Below, one piece after another: positions 22,693 through 33,800 of a DNA stretch of 64,000 bases; the stretch's first letter is position 1; each line of letters opens with the position of its first letter. The stretch is from the NCBI GenBank assembly GCA_037447655.1, contig JBBHKE010001734.1, positions 1 to 64,000 of the forward strand. The letters run 5' to 3'. The DNA is from Zygnema cylindricum. Its lineage: Eukaryota > Streptophyta > Zygnematophyceae > Zygnematales > Zygnemataceae. Position numbers and translations under genes: made by a program. The notes beneath the pieces were generated by a model. It was not told the DNA's origin and ran no database searches. It saw nothing but the letters and a program-made list of their open reading frames with translations.

Positions 22693-23298
22693 GGGTGTGT
22701 CCCCATGTGCATAAGTAAGGGTTTTTCTCTGTCGTTTTGCTGTAAAACTTAGCGCCGTACTGCCTAAGTTGCAACCGTACGAAAAATCCCAAACTTTTAA
22801 AGTACAATTCCCGTCATCTTTGAATTAGGATGTACGAAATGTCGTCTTGCACTAACCACAGCAAAAAACGTCATTCAGGCATTTAAAAGCACAATGCGGA
22901 ATGTTTTTAAAATTATGTTTTTCGATGTCAAATAAGGCTATTCACCCACGTGTCATATTACAATTTTTTCACTATTTCAAGACAAAGAAAATACTGTTGC
23001 TATGTTTTGTCCGTTTGTGTTGAATACGAAGAAATTACCACACAATGATTTTGTCCGTTTTGGTCCTGTACATATTTTTTTTTTGCAGGGGTCTTCAAAG
23101 TAGTTCCAAAATCACCGTGCGACCACAAATTGTAAAAGCTAACAACCGTCACAAGTATCGTCGACGTATACAATCGTGAAAAGCGTAAGTTACGATTTCG
23201 TTCTTATAAACATAGTGACACTTGAAAGCCGGGTCCAATAGATCCGCGCTAAAATACAAAGTAATTTCACTAAGTTACCAACACATGGGGACACACCC
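22693..23298. mobile_element. Harbinger-like MITE nested in the left arm, 606 bp
   Basis: Ends GGGTGTGTCCCCATGTG and CACATGGGGACACACCC are inverted complements. TTA flanks both sides (22690-22692, 23299-23301). Removing it restores continuity of the left arm with the right arm of the host element. Its terminus resembles that of the host element and of the one at 46994. Confidence 0.9.
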
Positions 23299-23789
23299 TT
23301 AGCCGCAAAGTTGAAATTGAATCGTCCAAGTGTTACATTGAATTTAGACGCAAAGTGAAAGGAAACCTATTGAGATTGAGAGTACCATAAGTCTATTACA
23401 TAAATATTATAACGCACGAAACGAAATAAACTTTTATAATAAAACAAACCGGCGTAAATATATCATTTGAAATTAAATGAAAAAAATGAGCGTCGTCAGG
23501 TGCGATGAAATCGAGCCACTCTGTTTACGAGTCAACATACTTACGTTGACAAGATCGTAGCAGGATCGGTCGTACCAAGGTATTGCCGCTTTGTCGTACA
23601 CATAAATTACTTCCGCGGACGAAAAAACCGCGTCACGCTTCGCGAACCAACATTTCCTCGCAATCGACCAGCGTGCGACTCGGACAAATGAATACTGGTC
23701 GGCGCTCGCACCAAACCGAACCGACACAAAAGTACAGTACCGAACGAAACAAAACACAACTAACGCCAAAGGTCGCAATAGTCAAAAAT

Positions 23790-25190
23790 TTTCATACCCG
23801 AAAAAGACCGTTTTTTTCTTCAAAATTTGGGAAATCGACGCCCGACCGAGTATTGTTACGCTCCAAATTTGTTAACCGTTAACCGACTGTCGTTTACGAA
23901 AAAAAAATATAACCAAATCTTGATTTTTCGCGACTAACCGTGCCCCCCCGTAATCGAAAAAGAACAAAACTAATCAATGTACGACGGAATAAGCCAATAA
24001 TTACGATTTGTCGCGTTCCCTAAGATTTGCGAAATTAATAGTGTTACTACCGTGTCAAATTTGCGACGCTTTGTTGTGTTCCCTAAGATTTGCGTAATGA
24101 AGTGTACTATCGTGTCAGATTTGCGACGCTTTGTCGCGTTCCCTTTGATTTGCGAAATAAATAGCTTACTACATTACCGTGTCAGATTTTGCGACGCTAA
24201 TAATGATGTCACGTACTTCCACGATGCCAAAGAGTACAAAGTACAAGAATGTTCGATTATAGGGACAGTACAAAATTTTATTTTATTTTGGTTTTTTTGT
24301 TGACCGACCGTAACCGATTGTTTTTTTTTCCTAGTGAGTCAACCGACCGTAACGCCCGACCCCCAAAATTTGGCAGTCGAATCCGTTCCGGATCCGGCGC
24401 GGGTGGTCGGTTAACGGTTGGTCACGGTTTCGGTTGACCGTTTGCGACCTCTGACTAGAGGTCGCAAAAGTCAAAAAAATTATCATACCCGAAACCGACC
24501 GTTTTTTTTTTTTCAAAATCTGAGTAACCGACGCCCGACCGAGTTTTGTCACGCTCCAAAATTGTTAACCGTTAACCGACCGTCGTTTACGAAAAAAAAA
24601 ATTAACCGAATCTTGATTTTTCGCGATTAACCGTGCCCGCCCGTAACCGAAAAATTACAAAATTAATCAATGTACGACGGACTAAGCCAATAATTACTAT
24701 TTGTCGCGTTCCCTAAGATTTGCAAATTGAATAGTGTACTACTGTACTGTGTTAGATTTGCGACGCTTTGTCGAGTTTCCTAAGATTTGCGAAATGAATA
24801 TTGTACTACAGTGATTTGCAACGTTTTGTCGCGTTCCCTAAGATTTTCGAAATGAATAGTGTACTACCGTGTCAGATTTGCGACGCTTTGTCGCGTTCCC
24901 TTTGATTTGCGAAATAAATAGCTTACTACAGTATTGTGTCAGATTTGCGACGCTAATCATGATGCCACGTACTTCCACGATACCAAAAGTACAAAGAACA
25001 ATAATGTTGGAAAAAAAAAGTACAATTTTTTCTCTTTTTTTGGTTTTTTGTTTGACCGACCGTAACTGACCGTTTTTTTTTCTTGGTGAGTCAACCGACC
25101 GTAACCGTCCGACCCCCAAAATTTGGCAGTCAAATCCGTTCCGGATCCGGCTCGGGCGGTCGGTTAACGGTCAGTCACGGTTTCGGTTGA
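23790..25190. repeat. Direct duplication of about 700 bp in the element's centre
   Basis: 23790-24480 is repeated at about 24490-25190: both contain TAACCGTTAACCGAC, TCAATGTACGACGGA, CCCCCAAAATTTGGCAGTC and TCCGTTCCGGATCCGG. Within each copy a unit of about 60 bp (core GCGACGCTTTGTCGCGTTCC) is itself repeated three to four times (24000-24200; 24700-24960). Confidence 0.85.
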
Positions 25191-25513
25191 CCGTTGTCGA
25201 CCTCTGCCTTTGACTGACGCGAACCGAACAAAAATTTGACTGTACGATTTCGGCCGACGCCGATTTGCCCAATATCCTAACATTTCGCTGTCAATGTAAG
25301 TATGTTGATTCGTAAATAGCGTGGCTCGATTTTGTCGCACCTGACGACGCTCATTTTTTTCATTTAATTTCAAATGATATTTTTACGCCAGTTCGTTTTA
25401 TTATAAAAGTTTATTTCGTTTCGTGCGTTATAATATTTCCGTACGAGACTTATAGTACTTTCAGTTTCAATAGGTTTCGTTTCACTTTGCGTCTAAGTTC
25501 AATGTAACACTTA

Positions 25514-26179
25514 GGGCATGGTTACATCAGACGAAAAGTGAGGCTTAATACAGAATTTTGTACTTGCCCGTACCATGCCGTACTATATTTTCGTGAGTTT
25601 CTTGAAAACAACATTACAAAAAATAAGATTACGATTCTCCAAGTATCCGGGAGAAGACGTCGACCGTCCGATTACATTTTGGTCTTCATCTGCGAAGCAA
25701 TCGCTCCATACGCCTCTGTATTGGTGAACCCACCTCGCGGAGGTGGGTTCACCAATAGAGAACCAGTCAAATCGCTACGCCTGGACAGTACACACGTGCG
25801 TCAATGAAAAATGAAAATTTTCACACGCCCCAAAGTCACGTGCCTTCGGACAAGGTGACCGTAAAATCTTTGCCGAAAAGAAATATGGTTTTTTCCTGAA
25901 AGTCAGCGGAGTGAAGGAGATCTCTGAGGTACATTGACGCGGTACACTTGCGAAGTACACGTACTTAATACGCAAGTATGAATTTCCATGCGAAAATGGT
26001 CGATTTTCAAATCTTTGACGATTTTATAGATTTGATCGTCTACTTACGTGGAGCCACTCAAATAAGAACACGTACGTAAAAACTTATTTACAGACGATAC
26101 GCGATGTAACTGAGGCCTCTGTAATATTGAAATTTTGTTGTCCGTACTATTACAGAGACCTCCTGATGTAACCATGCAC
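25514..26179. mobile_element. Harbinger-like MITE nested in the right arm, 666 bp
   Basis: Ends GGGCATGGTTACATCAG and CTGATGTAACCATGCAC are inverted complements with one mismatch. TTA flanks both sides (25511-25513, 26180-26182). The host arm resumes on each side. It contains a strong hairpin at 25719-25757. Confidence 0.88.
25719..25757. repeat. Perfect 18-bp-arm hairpin
   Basis: TATTGGTGAACCCACCTC and GAGGTGGGTTCACCAATA are exact inverted complements separated by GCG. The arms are unusually GC-rich for the region. Confidence 0.9.
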
Positions 26180-26647
26180 TTAGACGATTCAATTTCAATT
26201 TTGTGGCTAAGTGCTCTCACCGTGGAGCTCACTTAACGACAAAAAGTTACTGTCTGCAACCATTTTATTTACATGTGGTCGCCGCAGTTTTGTTACCGTA
26301 AACTCTCGCCGGCCGTGTGAATTGCTAATTTTATTATGACGGTCGACGTTCGCAAGCGCGGCAAAATTTTAAGCGGTTGAAACAATATTATGAAAGTCAA
26401 AGATGTCCAACCGATTGACAGTCAAAATTATACTCAACGGTACTTTATTTGTACCAATGTGTACTTCAAACGTACGTTTTTTGACAAAATGACGTGAGTG
26501 ACTATGCGCAACCAAAACAGTCACTGTCGTGATCAATTCCCTTTTTCTATTTTTTTGTACGGTTGAAACTTACGCGGTACGGCTGTAGGTTTTACGTGAA
26601 AACGACAGAAATTAACCCTTATTTAGGCACATGGAGACGCACCCTTA

Positions 26648-27099
26648 CAGTATTATGTGCCCCAACAGTACAGTACAGCCCCGGGGCACTCCCGTAGATC
26701 AAAATCCTTTGTCTTACATCAGGTGTTTCAGGTTACAGGTTCTTGACCAGGAGCGCGGGATTTCAGATGCATCCCCGATTGCGTCGTCGGGAAAATGTCT
26801 CGAGGAGCTGACGGACGGTCCAGATTAATCGTCAAAGCAATCGGACCCCATTTTCTGTTACAACTAAGTAGGGTATTTTATCTATACGGTTCAATACAGT
26901 ACTGTACTGTATTGTACTTTAGTAATAAAGGGCGAATTTGTCCATTTTATACGTTTTTATTTGAGCAGTGAACGATTTATTAAGTGTATAGCATACAATT
27001 GAGCCATTTAATGATTTAAAACTAGAGTTCTCGCATTTTAAAACTAGAGTACTGTATTGTACGGTATGGCTACAAGTTACAAATTGTATGTTTTAACTA
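26648..27099. other. Intergenic sequence, no gene recognised
   Basis: AT-rich sequence with GTAC-type steps (26893-26925). No coding signal. Confidence 0.5.
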
Positions 27100-27317
27100 A
27101 AACCGTGAATCATAATTAGCGTTAATGTTTTTTTCGTTTCTTAAAACATCTTTTATCCGTACACACATGTCATATTTTAGATCTGACGGTTGGGATTTAA
27201 AGGTAGTACTCTCAGCTTACGAATGGCGGTCTTAAATTGAAAATTGGACAAATGTGTACGGAAAAAAGATGCTTTCAGTGGCGAAAAAAATATAAACGCT
27301 AATTACGATTCCCGGTG
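27100..27317. mobile_element. Degenerate CACCG/TA MITE upstream of the ariadne gene
   Basis: The left end AACCGTGAATCATAATTAGC and the right end region GCTAATTACGATTCCCGGTG follow the family plan, with TTTATCCGTACACACATGTC and its mirrored GTGTACGGAAAAAAGATG inside. First base changes and the lost TA on one side show age. It lies about 580 bp before the ARI start codon. Confidence 0.7.
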
Positions 27318-27899
27318 GGTTACCGACTTACAGTGCTGTAGTCAATGAGCGAAAACAGCTGGAAAACTCTATATACCGGGTCACCTCGTACTGTACGCGT
27401 GATTTTACGGTTTTCCAGATTAATACGCATACAGTGCGAGAAAATCACATACAGCGTGTCAATACTTTCGCACATTTGGACTATGATTTGGTGGTCTGAC
27501 CGATGGTATGCCATCTGTTGGCGCCTTTGAAGAGGCGTTGATACATAGAGGCAATTGTCATCATAACGACCATTATGAGTTTTTTCTGTCCTTGTTTTGG
27601 CATAGAGGGAAAAACAGCATATGTTTCAACTGCTTTTGTTTGCATAATCAAACATACTACACCTTTTATCACATGTTTTAATGCTAACAAATATTTTGTT
27701 GAGAATGGAAGACTTGGCCACAAGGTGATAGCGTGTATGAGTTTTGATTTAGTGGTGCTGCTTTGTTGATTACCTGCAATTTTGCCCCTTTCTAAGTATT
27801 TCATGCATTTTTTTTAGGTTTAGTTGTTCGTACATTTTACAACTTTGCTTTTGGACCTATTAAACCGTGACAACTACTTATTTTGTTGCCAGCATCATC

Positions 27900-30800
27900 A
27901 TGAGTGATGACGAATGGTATGACAATAATAGTAGTGAGGAGCTTGATGACGACTATGAGGAACTGGAAGTTGCCGGTGAATCTGGCATTTCACGGGAAGA
28001 AGAAACTCCTGTATATAAAGTATGTCAAATGCGTCAACCATTTTTGCTGTATGATGGTTAAGCTCATCCATGTAAAATATGTCATATTCGTCAACCATTT
28101 TTGCAGTACAATGGTTAAGCTCCTGCATGTAAATTTTGTGAAATGCGTCAATCATCTTGCAGCATAGGTGATTGTTACCTATGTATAATGCATGTAAAAA
28201 ATGCCAATCATTTTGCAATATAAAGCGATGGTGAACCTCCTGTTTATAAAGTATGTCGAATGCGTCAACAATTTTGCAGTATAAAGTGATGGTTAGCCCC
28301 TGTAAAAAAAAAATCTCACATACGTCAACTCTTCTGCAGTTTAACTTGATGGTGAACTCCTGGTTTTGAAGTATGTCAAATGCGTCAACCATTTTCCAGC
28401 ATTAAGTGATAGTCCTGTTTGTGCTGGTTCCGTTTTTAGTTATTTCATGTTCAAAACATGTAATGCGTTTTCCAGGAATTTAGACGAATATGTTGTCTGT
28501 ATTTTTGTTAGTAAAGATGTGTACGCTTTTCTTTTTTGTGCAGGTTTGCAAATCTCATCTTTGCTTGTTTTTATTTAGATGCCTTTGTATTTTTGCCACT
28601 TGCAGTATTTATTTGCTTATTGCACTGCGTATGGTTTGGGATACAGATTATCAATAAAACGTCCCTCCTTGCTGCTCAGGTAAATTGCTTTTTTTTCTAA
28701 TATTTATTGCAGCACGTTTGATTCAGTAGTTTAGCAGTACTGTTGTGCCCTGTGCTGACCCCCTGCACTGTAGATAAGGAAATTTTGAAGTGAAGGTTGG
28801 AAACTCTGTTTGCTTGATTTGACAACAGGCGGAGTCTAGGACAATCTGTGAATTTTTTTACTTTAAATTCTGATTCTTCTCGTAGCTATTCATGCGACTC
28901 AATTGCAGGGCGTTTTTCTCTAGCTCATCTTGTATTTATAGTTTTCAGTGGAATGGTTAAGTTCCAGTTTATTGTTGTTTTTCCAGTGGGTTATGATGTG
29001 TTGACCTTTTTTTTCTGTCATTTTGGTAACTCGAAAGGCATTTTATCAGACTAATCTGCCCAGCGCTATTAGTGTTAATAATGGTAATTTGGTTGTGGCT
29101 TTTGCTGACCAAAAGTTACAAAGCAGTGTTAACAACATTATTTAATGGAGTGGGTCATGTTTACCTATGTTAAACTAGGATTGTACATTCTAATTCCGAA
29201 TTGACGCTAATAGGTCCTTTATACTGAAAGCGATAGGTAGCATAGATGTTTCACTACGTGATGATTCTTGACCATCCATATGTTTCTTTTTGTGCCATGT
29301 GTAATGCATGTATCAACCTGACAGGATTGCTCTTTTTGTATTCACAGCTTCATGATCTTCGCCGTGTTGCTGATGTTCTTGGAATACGGCTACAGCATGC
29401 TCGAACCCTACTCATTTATCATCGCTGGGATGTCGAAGCTTTGTTTGGAAAACTTGCTGATCAAGGAGAGGAGCGTCTTTTTTTGTCAGCCGGATTACCG
29501 CCTCGTGGGGACGTAAACTTAGCCCTCCCGCAAAAGTTGCCTCCTGTACTTCAATGTAGAATCTGTTATGCTGATGTTGCTGCAGATAAGGCAACCATGA
29601 TGGATTGTAGCCATTCTTTCTGCAATGATTGTAAGTACACTGCCCATCGCTGTTATAGTCAATAACACTAATTCCATTGCGACTTTTTTGGGCAAAAATC
29701 ATAAAAGTGTTAATAACACTATTTAAGTAAATGGACTAAAAACGGTCACCACACTCTGCACTAAATCAGTGTTATTGATACCAATTGCGCTTTAATACTA
29801 CTTATTCCTTTCCACTAGATAGGCAGTGTACTTAAGTTTTTTCTTTTCTGGCTTACCTTGATTTTCTGCTATGAGCTCCCTGTTCTTTCCTTCACAAGTT
29901 TTCTACAGTTTTATATTCGGTTAGGCGAGTGGAGAATCTGTCACGTTGATGGTTTGTATTCCTTTCTTCAAATGACGCATATTTGGATTCTATATTACTA
30001 GCATCGATCGTCTGATGCTGAGGTTGGGTGCTTTGTCAGGCTGGACTCAGTATTTCATCATCAAAATCAAGGATGGTCAGAGTCGGCGTGTAACTTGTAT
30101 GGAGGAGAAATGTAATGCCATTTGTGACGAACACAAGGTTCGAAGCCTGGTATCGGCGGTGGACAAAGATGCTGCCGCGCGCTACGACCTCTCGCTATTG
30201 GAATCGTACATTGAAGACAACTCGAAAGTGAAGTGGTGTCCCAGCGTGCCCCATTGTGGCAATGCGATTTCAGTGGAAGGAGAACCATTTTGTGAGTTAG
30301 AGTGTGTTTGTAGCCAACAATTTTGCTTCAACTGTCTGGCCGAGCCTCACTCTCCATGTTCCTGCCAAATGTGGCGACTATGGGACAAGAAATGTAAAGA
30401 TGAGTCAGAGACTGTAAATTGGCTTACGGCACATACGAAGCCATGTCCCAAGTGCCAGAAGCCAGTCGAAAAAAATGGGGGATGCAATCTTGTTGGATGC
30501 ATTTGCGGACAAGCTTTTTGGTTAGTAACAAGCTTTAAATTTTGTTTTTCGTTCTAAATTTCTTGCATCTTGGGTTTGAAATTCTGCAACCGGTACAATT
30601 CTTGTTACAGAATCTGCAGATTTATTGTTTTAGTGAGGGCTGACTTTGTGCAGCAGTTCCATGTTTGTTAGTGTTTTGTTGATACGATTCTTATAGACCG
30701 TTTACTTTAGTCTGGTAAATCAATCTAGGTGTTGGGTGTTGGTGTTTGGTGTTGGTTTAGTCTGGTTGTTCTATGAATTAACAGTGTGTAGGTGTTATAG

Positions 30801-33800
30801 ATTCATATGTGCTAAGTTCTCTGCTCGTTCATGTAATTTCTGGTGGTGAATTCGACGGAACGGCGTTCTACGAATTAGCGCTGCCTGTAATGTTATTGAT
30901 GCATGCGTGTGTGGGTTAGTTTTTGTTTACGTACCCTCTGATAGTGCATTTGACGAAATGGTGTACTCTCTAAAGGTGAACTGACGAAGTGAAACAGTGG
31001 ATTGCAGCTGGCTATGTGGGGCGGCTACTGGGAGGGAACATACTTGGACCAGCATACAAGGGCATAGCTGTGGGCGATACAAAGACGACGTAGAAAAAGA
31101 AGCTGAGAGGGCCCATCGCGACTTGAAACGGTACATCCACTACCACTCTCGATGGAAAGCACATATGGATTCACTGCTACTGGAACAAAAGAAGAAGGAA
31201 GAGGCACAGGCAAGAATTGCAAAGCTGGAAGCCAGTGAATCACAAGTGAAAGATTACACATGGCTTACAAACGGACTACAACGACTTTTTCGTGCTAGGC
31301 GTGCCCTTGCTTATTCCTATGCCTTTGCTTATTATATGTTTGGCAACGATCTTTTTAAAGGGGACATTGAAGAAAGCAAAAATGAAATGAATCAGTTCTT
31401 GTTTGAGGACCAACAGCAGCAGCTGGAAAGTGCTGTCGAAAAGTTGTCGAAGCTGGTGGAAACCAATATGGAGCTGACTACGGACGACGATAATGTACAA
31501 AAGATAAGGATGGAGGTTATTAATTTGACAGCGTTAACTGACTCTCTGTGCAAGCGAATGTAAGCTATTTTATGGTTTCACGACGCAATGTTGTTACTTC
31601 TGCTGGACTTGTTTCTGTTTTACAAAGAGATTAGGCAGTGTCTAAATTGTGCAAACAACTTATGAAACAAAATTGCGATATTCACGCACTCTTCATTTTC
31701 ACTTGAATCACTCTTTAGTTATGCATGGAATAATTTGTGGAGTGGAAGTTGTAGGATGGCAAGTAGGTAATAAGAGAGCTGGGAATCAGTTCAGATGATG
31801 GTTTCGGCGTACATAAACAGAGCATGAGTATCATGGTTTGAGGGGACTGGCACATCCATTAAGTTAACCTTTCTTTTTCACATGTTATTCCATTGCACTC
31901 CTATTGGTTTTTAAATTTTACTTTTTGAAGTTAACCTTACGTTCTGCTTTTCCTGTCTTAGTTAAACTTTGCAAAGCATATGGTTTTTTACGAATGAAGG
32001 GTAAATTATGTTTTGTCACAGCAATCGGGATGACGATATGGTGTTTGTATATCTGAAAAGTGTGATTATTTACCATTCCTTGATGCAATCTTTGACTATG
32101 TCATAATTGTGCAAACTTCTGTCAGGTACGATGTGATCGAAAACGACTTACTCGGGTCGTTGGAGCTTACGAGTCACCACATCGCTCCCTATAAAAGCCA
32201 TGGCTACTCCCGAGTAGCAGAAGTGGCAGAATGTGAAGTAGATAACAGGCTTTTACAACAATCAGATGCTGTGAATAGCGACCAACCGACTGAGACCATG
32301 GATATTGGTGGGCCCTCGTTTCGACAAGTAGATAATCTGAAAGACACACCGAGATACAATGCTGCAGGTGAAGTCCTCTGTCAGTTTTGTTTGCTTCGTC
32401 AAGTGGAGGAATTACGTCTGTATCACATGGCTGGTTCGAAGTCTTTCGCAGCGTCACCATGGTGGTTTGGATGGTGTAGTCGTCAGGATTGCTATATATA
32501 TATACATATTTGTGTACATATATTTAGTCTTTAGTATTACACGTAGTAATTTTATCCCCCTATTGTCGACTAGATATCTTGGCACATGAGCGCCCATTTG
32601 GCTCATACAGTGTCTGGTGGTACAATGGTGCAGGAAATTCTGCCTTGTGCCACGCATAATGTACCACGGAAAACCTAACTTTGGTTTCCGCCGTTGTTCC
32701 TCTTCAAAGTGTCAGAGTAGTGCCAAGGGAGGACCGCTATAGGACTGAGCTTTTCATTGTTTTTGTGGGGGAGCCAAAGCATTCATCATCAGTGTTTTGT
32801 ATATTTCGTGTAATCTCTTCCAGTTTTATATCTTACTGAATGTTTGTGTCTTACTTCACTAAAGTAGCTCTATCTAGAGCTTATGAGCACTATATGGAGG
32901 CCGAGGCAGTCGCCTAGTCACTTTTCTTATGCTGGATGGTGTATATTGTGTAAGAAAAAGAGAGAGCAGGTAGAAGTGACAAGACAAGACCTACCATTGG
33001 TGGCAGGTTCATTACTGGTCCAGGTTGACTTGATACCGAGTCAGTAGATTTGCTTCATTTTCTGTCAAATAGCTAGTGTGGGATCTTTACCTTTCAGCGT
33101 CTATTGAGCATAGACTTCCTCTACCTGTCTGTACATAGGTGCGGCAATATAAACGAATTTGGGTTGTTCTTTGTCAATTGTTTCCCGGACTGTTTGTATT
33201 TGGCTGTGCAGAAAAAATTTGTTGCGGCAGGGACGCTGTTTTCATGTTTTGTCACGTCTGTGATCTAAAATGTCATCAAACGTGTGTTAACATTTGTGGT
33301 TTCTTCTCACTGAGACACGGTTTTCTGCACTCGATTTATGTTGGAGTTTGGTGAAAAGATACTAAATTCAGCATTTTTTTCTTTTTTTTCTTTTTCTGTT
33401 TCCATTAACTGTGTATCAGCCTTGTCATTTACTTGTTTGAGACATTAGCAATAGTGTACTTTAAAGAGGTAAAATGTTGCGGAACCAGGGTTAGATGGAT
33501 CACTCCATGCTGGAAAGAACTGAAATATCCGAGGCAACATCGAGAAGCTGATAGCAAATGCATTTGAAGGATGGAGATTCTCAATGAATTGTAATTTGGC
33601 TTTGACCATATGCAGGATTGCAGAGAATTGAAGTTCCGTTTCCCAATGATGGCCAACCCCCTGCTACTGGTTTTAGGAATCATTCTGATATGGATGGGCC
33701 AAGACACTGCTCTAATTCTGGGGGTATTGATGATATGACATCATCGGAGTCACTTTTTGGAGAACGTTTGTCACATGAAAGGGGTCTCAAACGTCCGGCT

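Larger units (their letters stand above)
21740..26644. mobile_element. Large non-autonomous Harbinger-like element with long inverted arms
   Basis: The ends are GGGTGCGTCTCCATGT at 21740 and its complement ending at 26644, each flanked by TTA (21737-21739 and 26645-26647). Inverted homology extends inward: 22357-22690 pairs with 26190-26532 (both include CAAAAAACGTACGTTTGAAG-type sequence), and 23302-23540 pairs with 25290-25510. Each arm is interrupted by a smaller element of the same superfamily. The centre (23.8-25.2 kb) is a direct duplication. A 3-bp TTA duplication plus a G-rich terminus fits PIF/Harbinger. No transposase or Myb-like frame was seen. Confidence 0.85.

Noticed and set aside
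27898-28392. 164-aa minus-strand frame over ARI intron 1
   Set aside because: Its repeated residues mirror the tandem repeat of the exon 1 junction; no independent coding sign.
28006-28410. CRISPR-like array
   Set aside because: Repeats are imperfect and adjacent without unique spacers, in a eukaryotic intron.
29931-29957. Small ARI exon after GTTAG at about 29924
   Set aside because: It would break phase and give CEWRICHVD; the acceptor at 30039 gives CWTQYFIIKIKDGQ, matching the family.
32368-32534. Extension of ARI exon 6 to a stop at 32534
   Set aside because: The extension has no family match, while the donor at 32367 keeps phase with exon 7.
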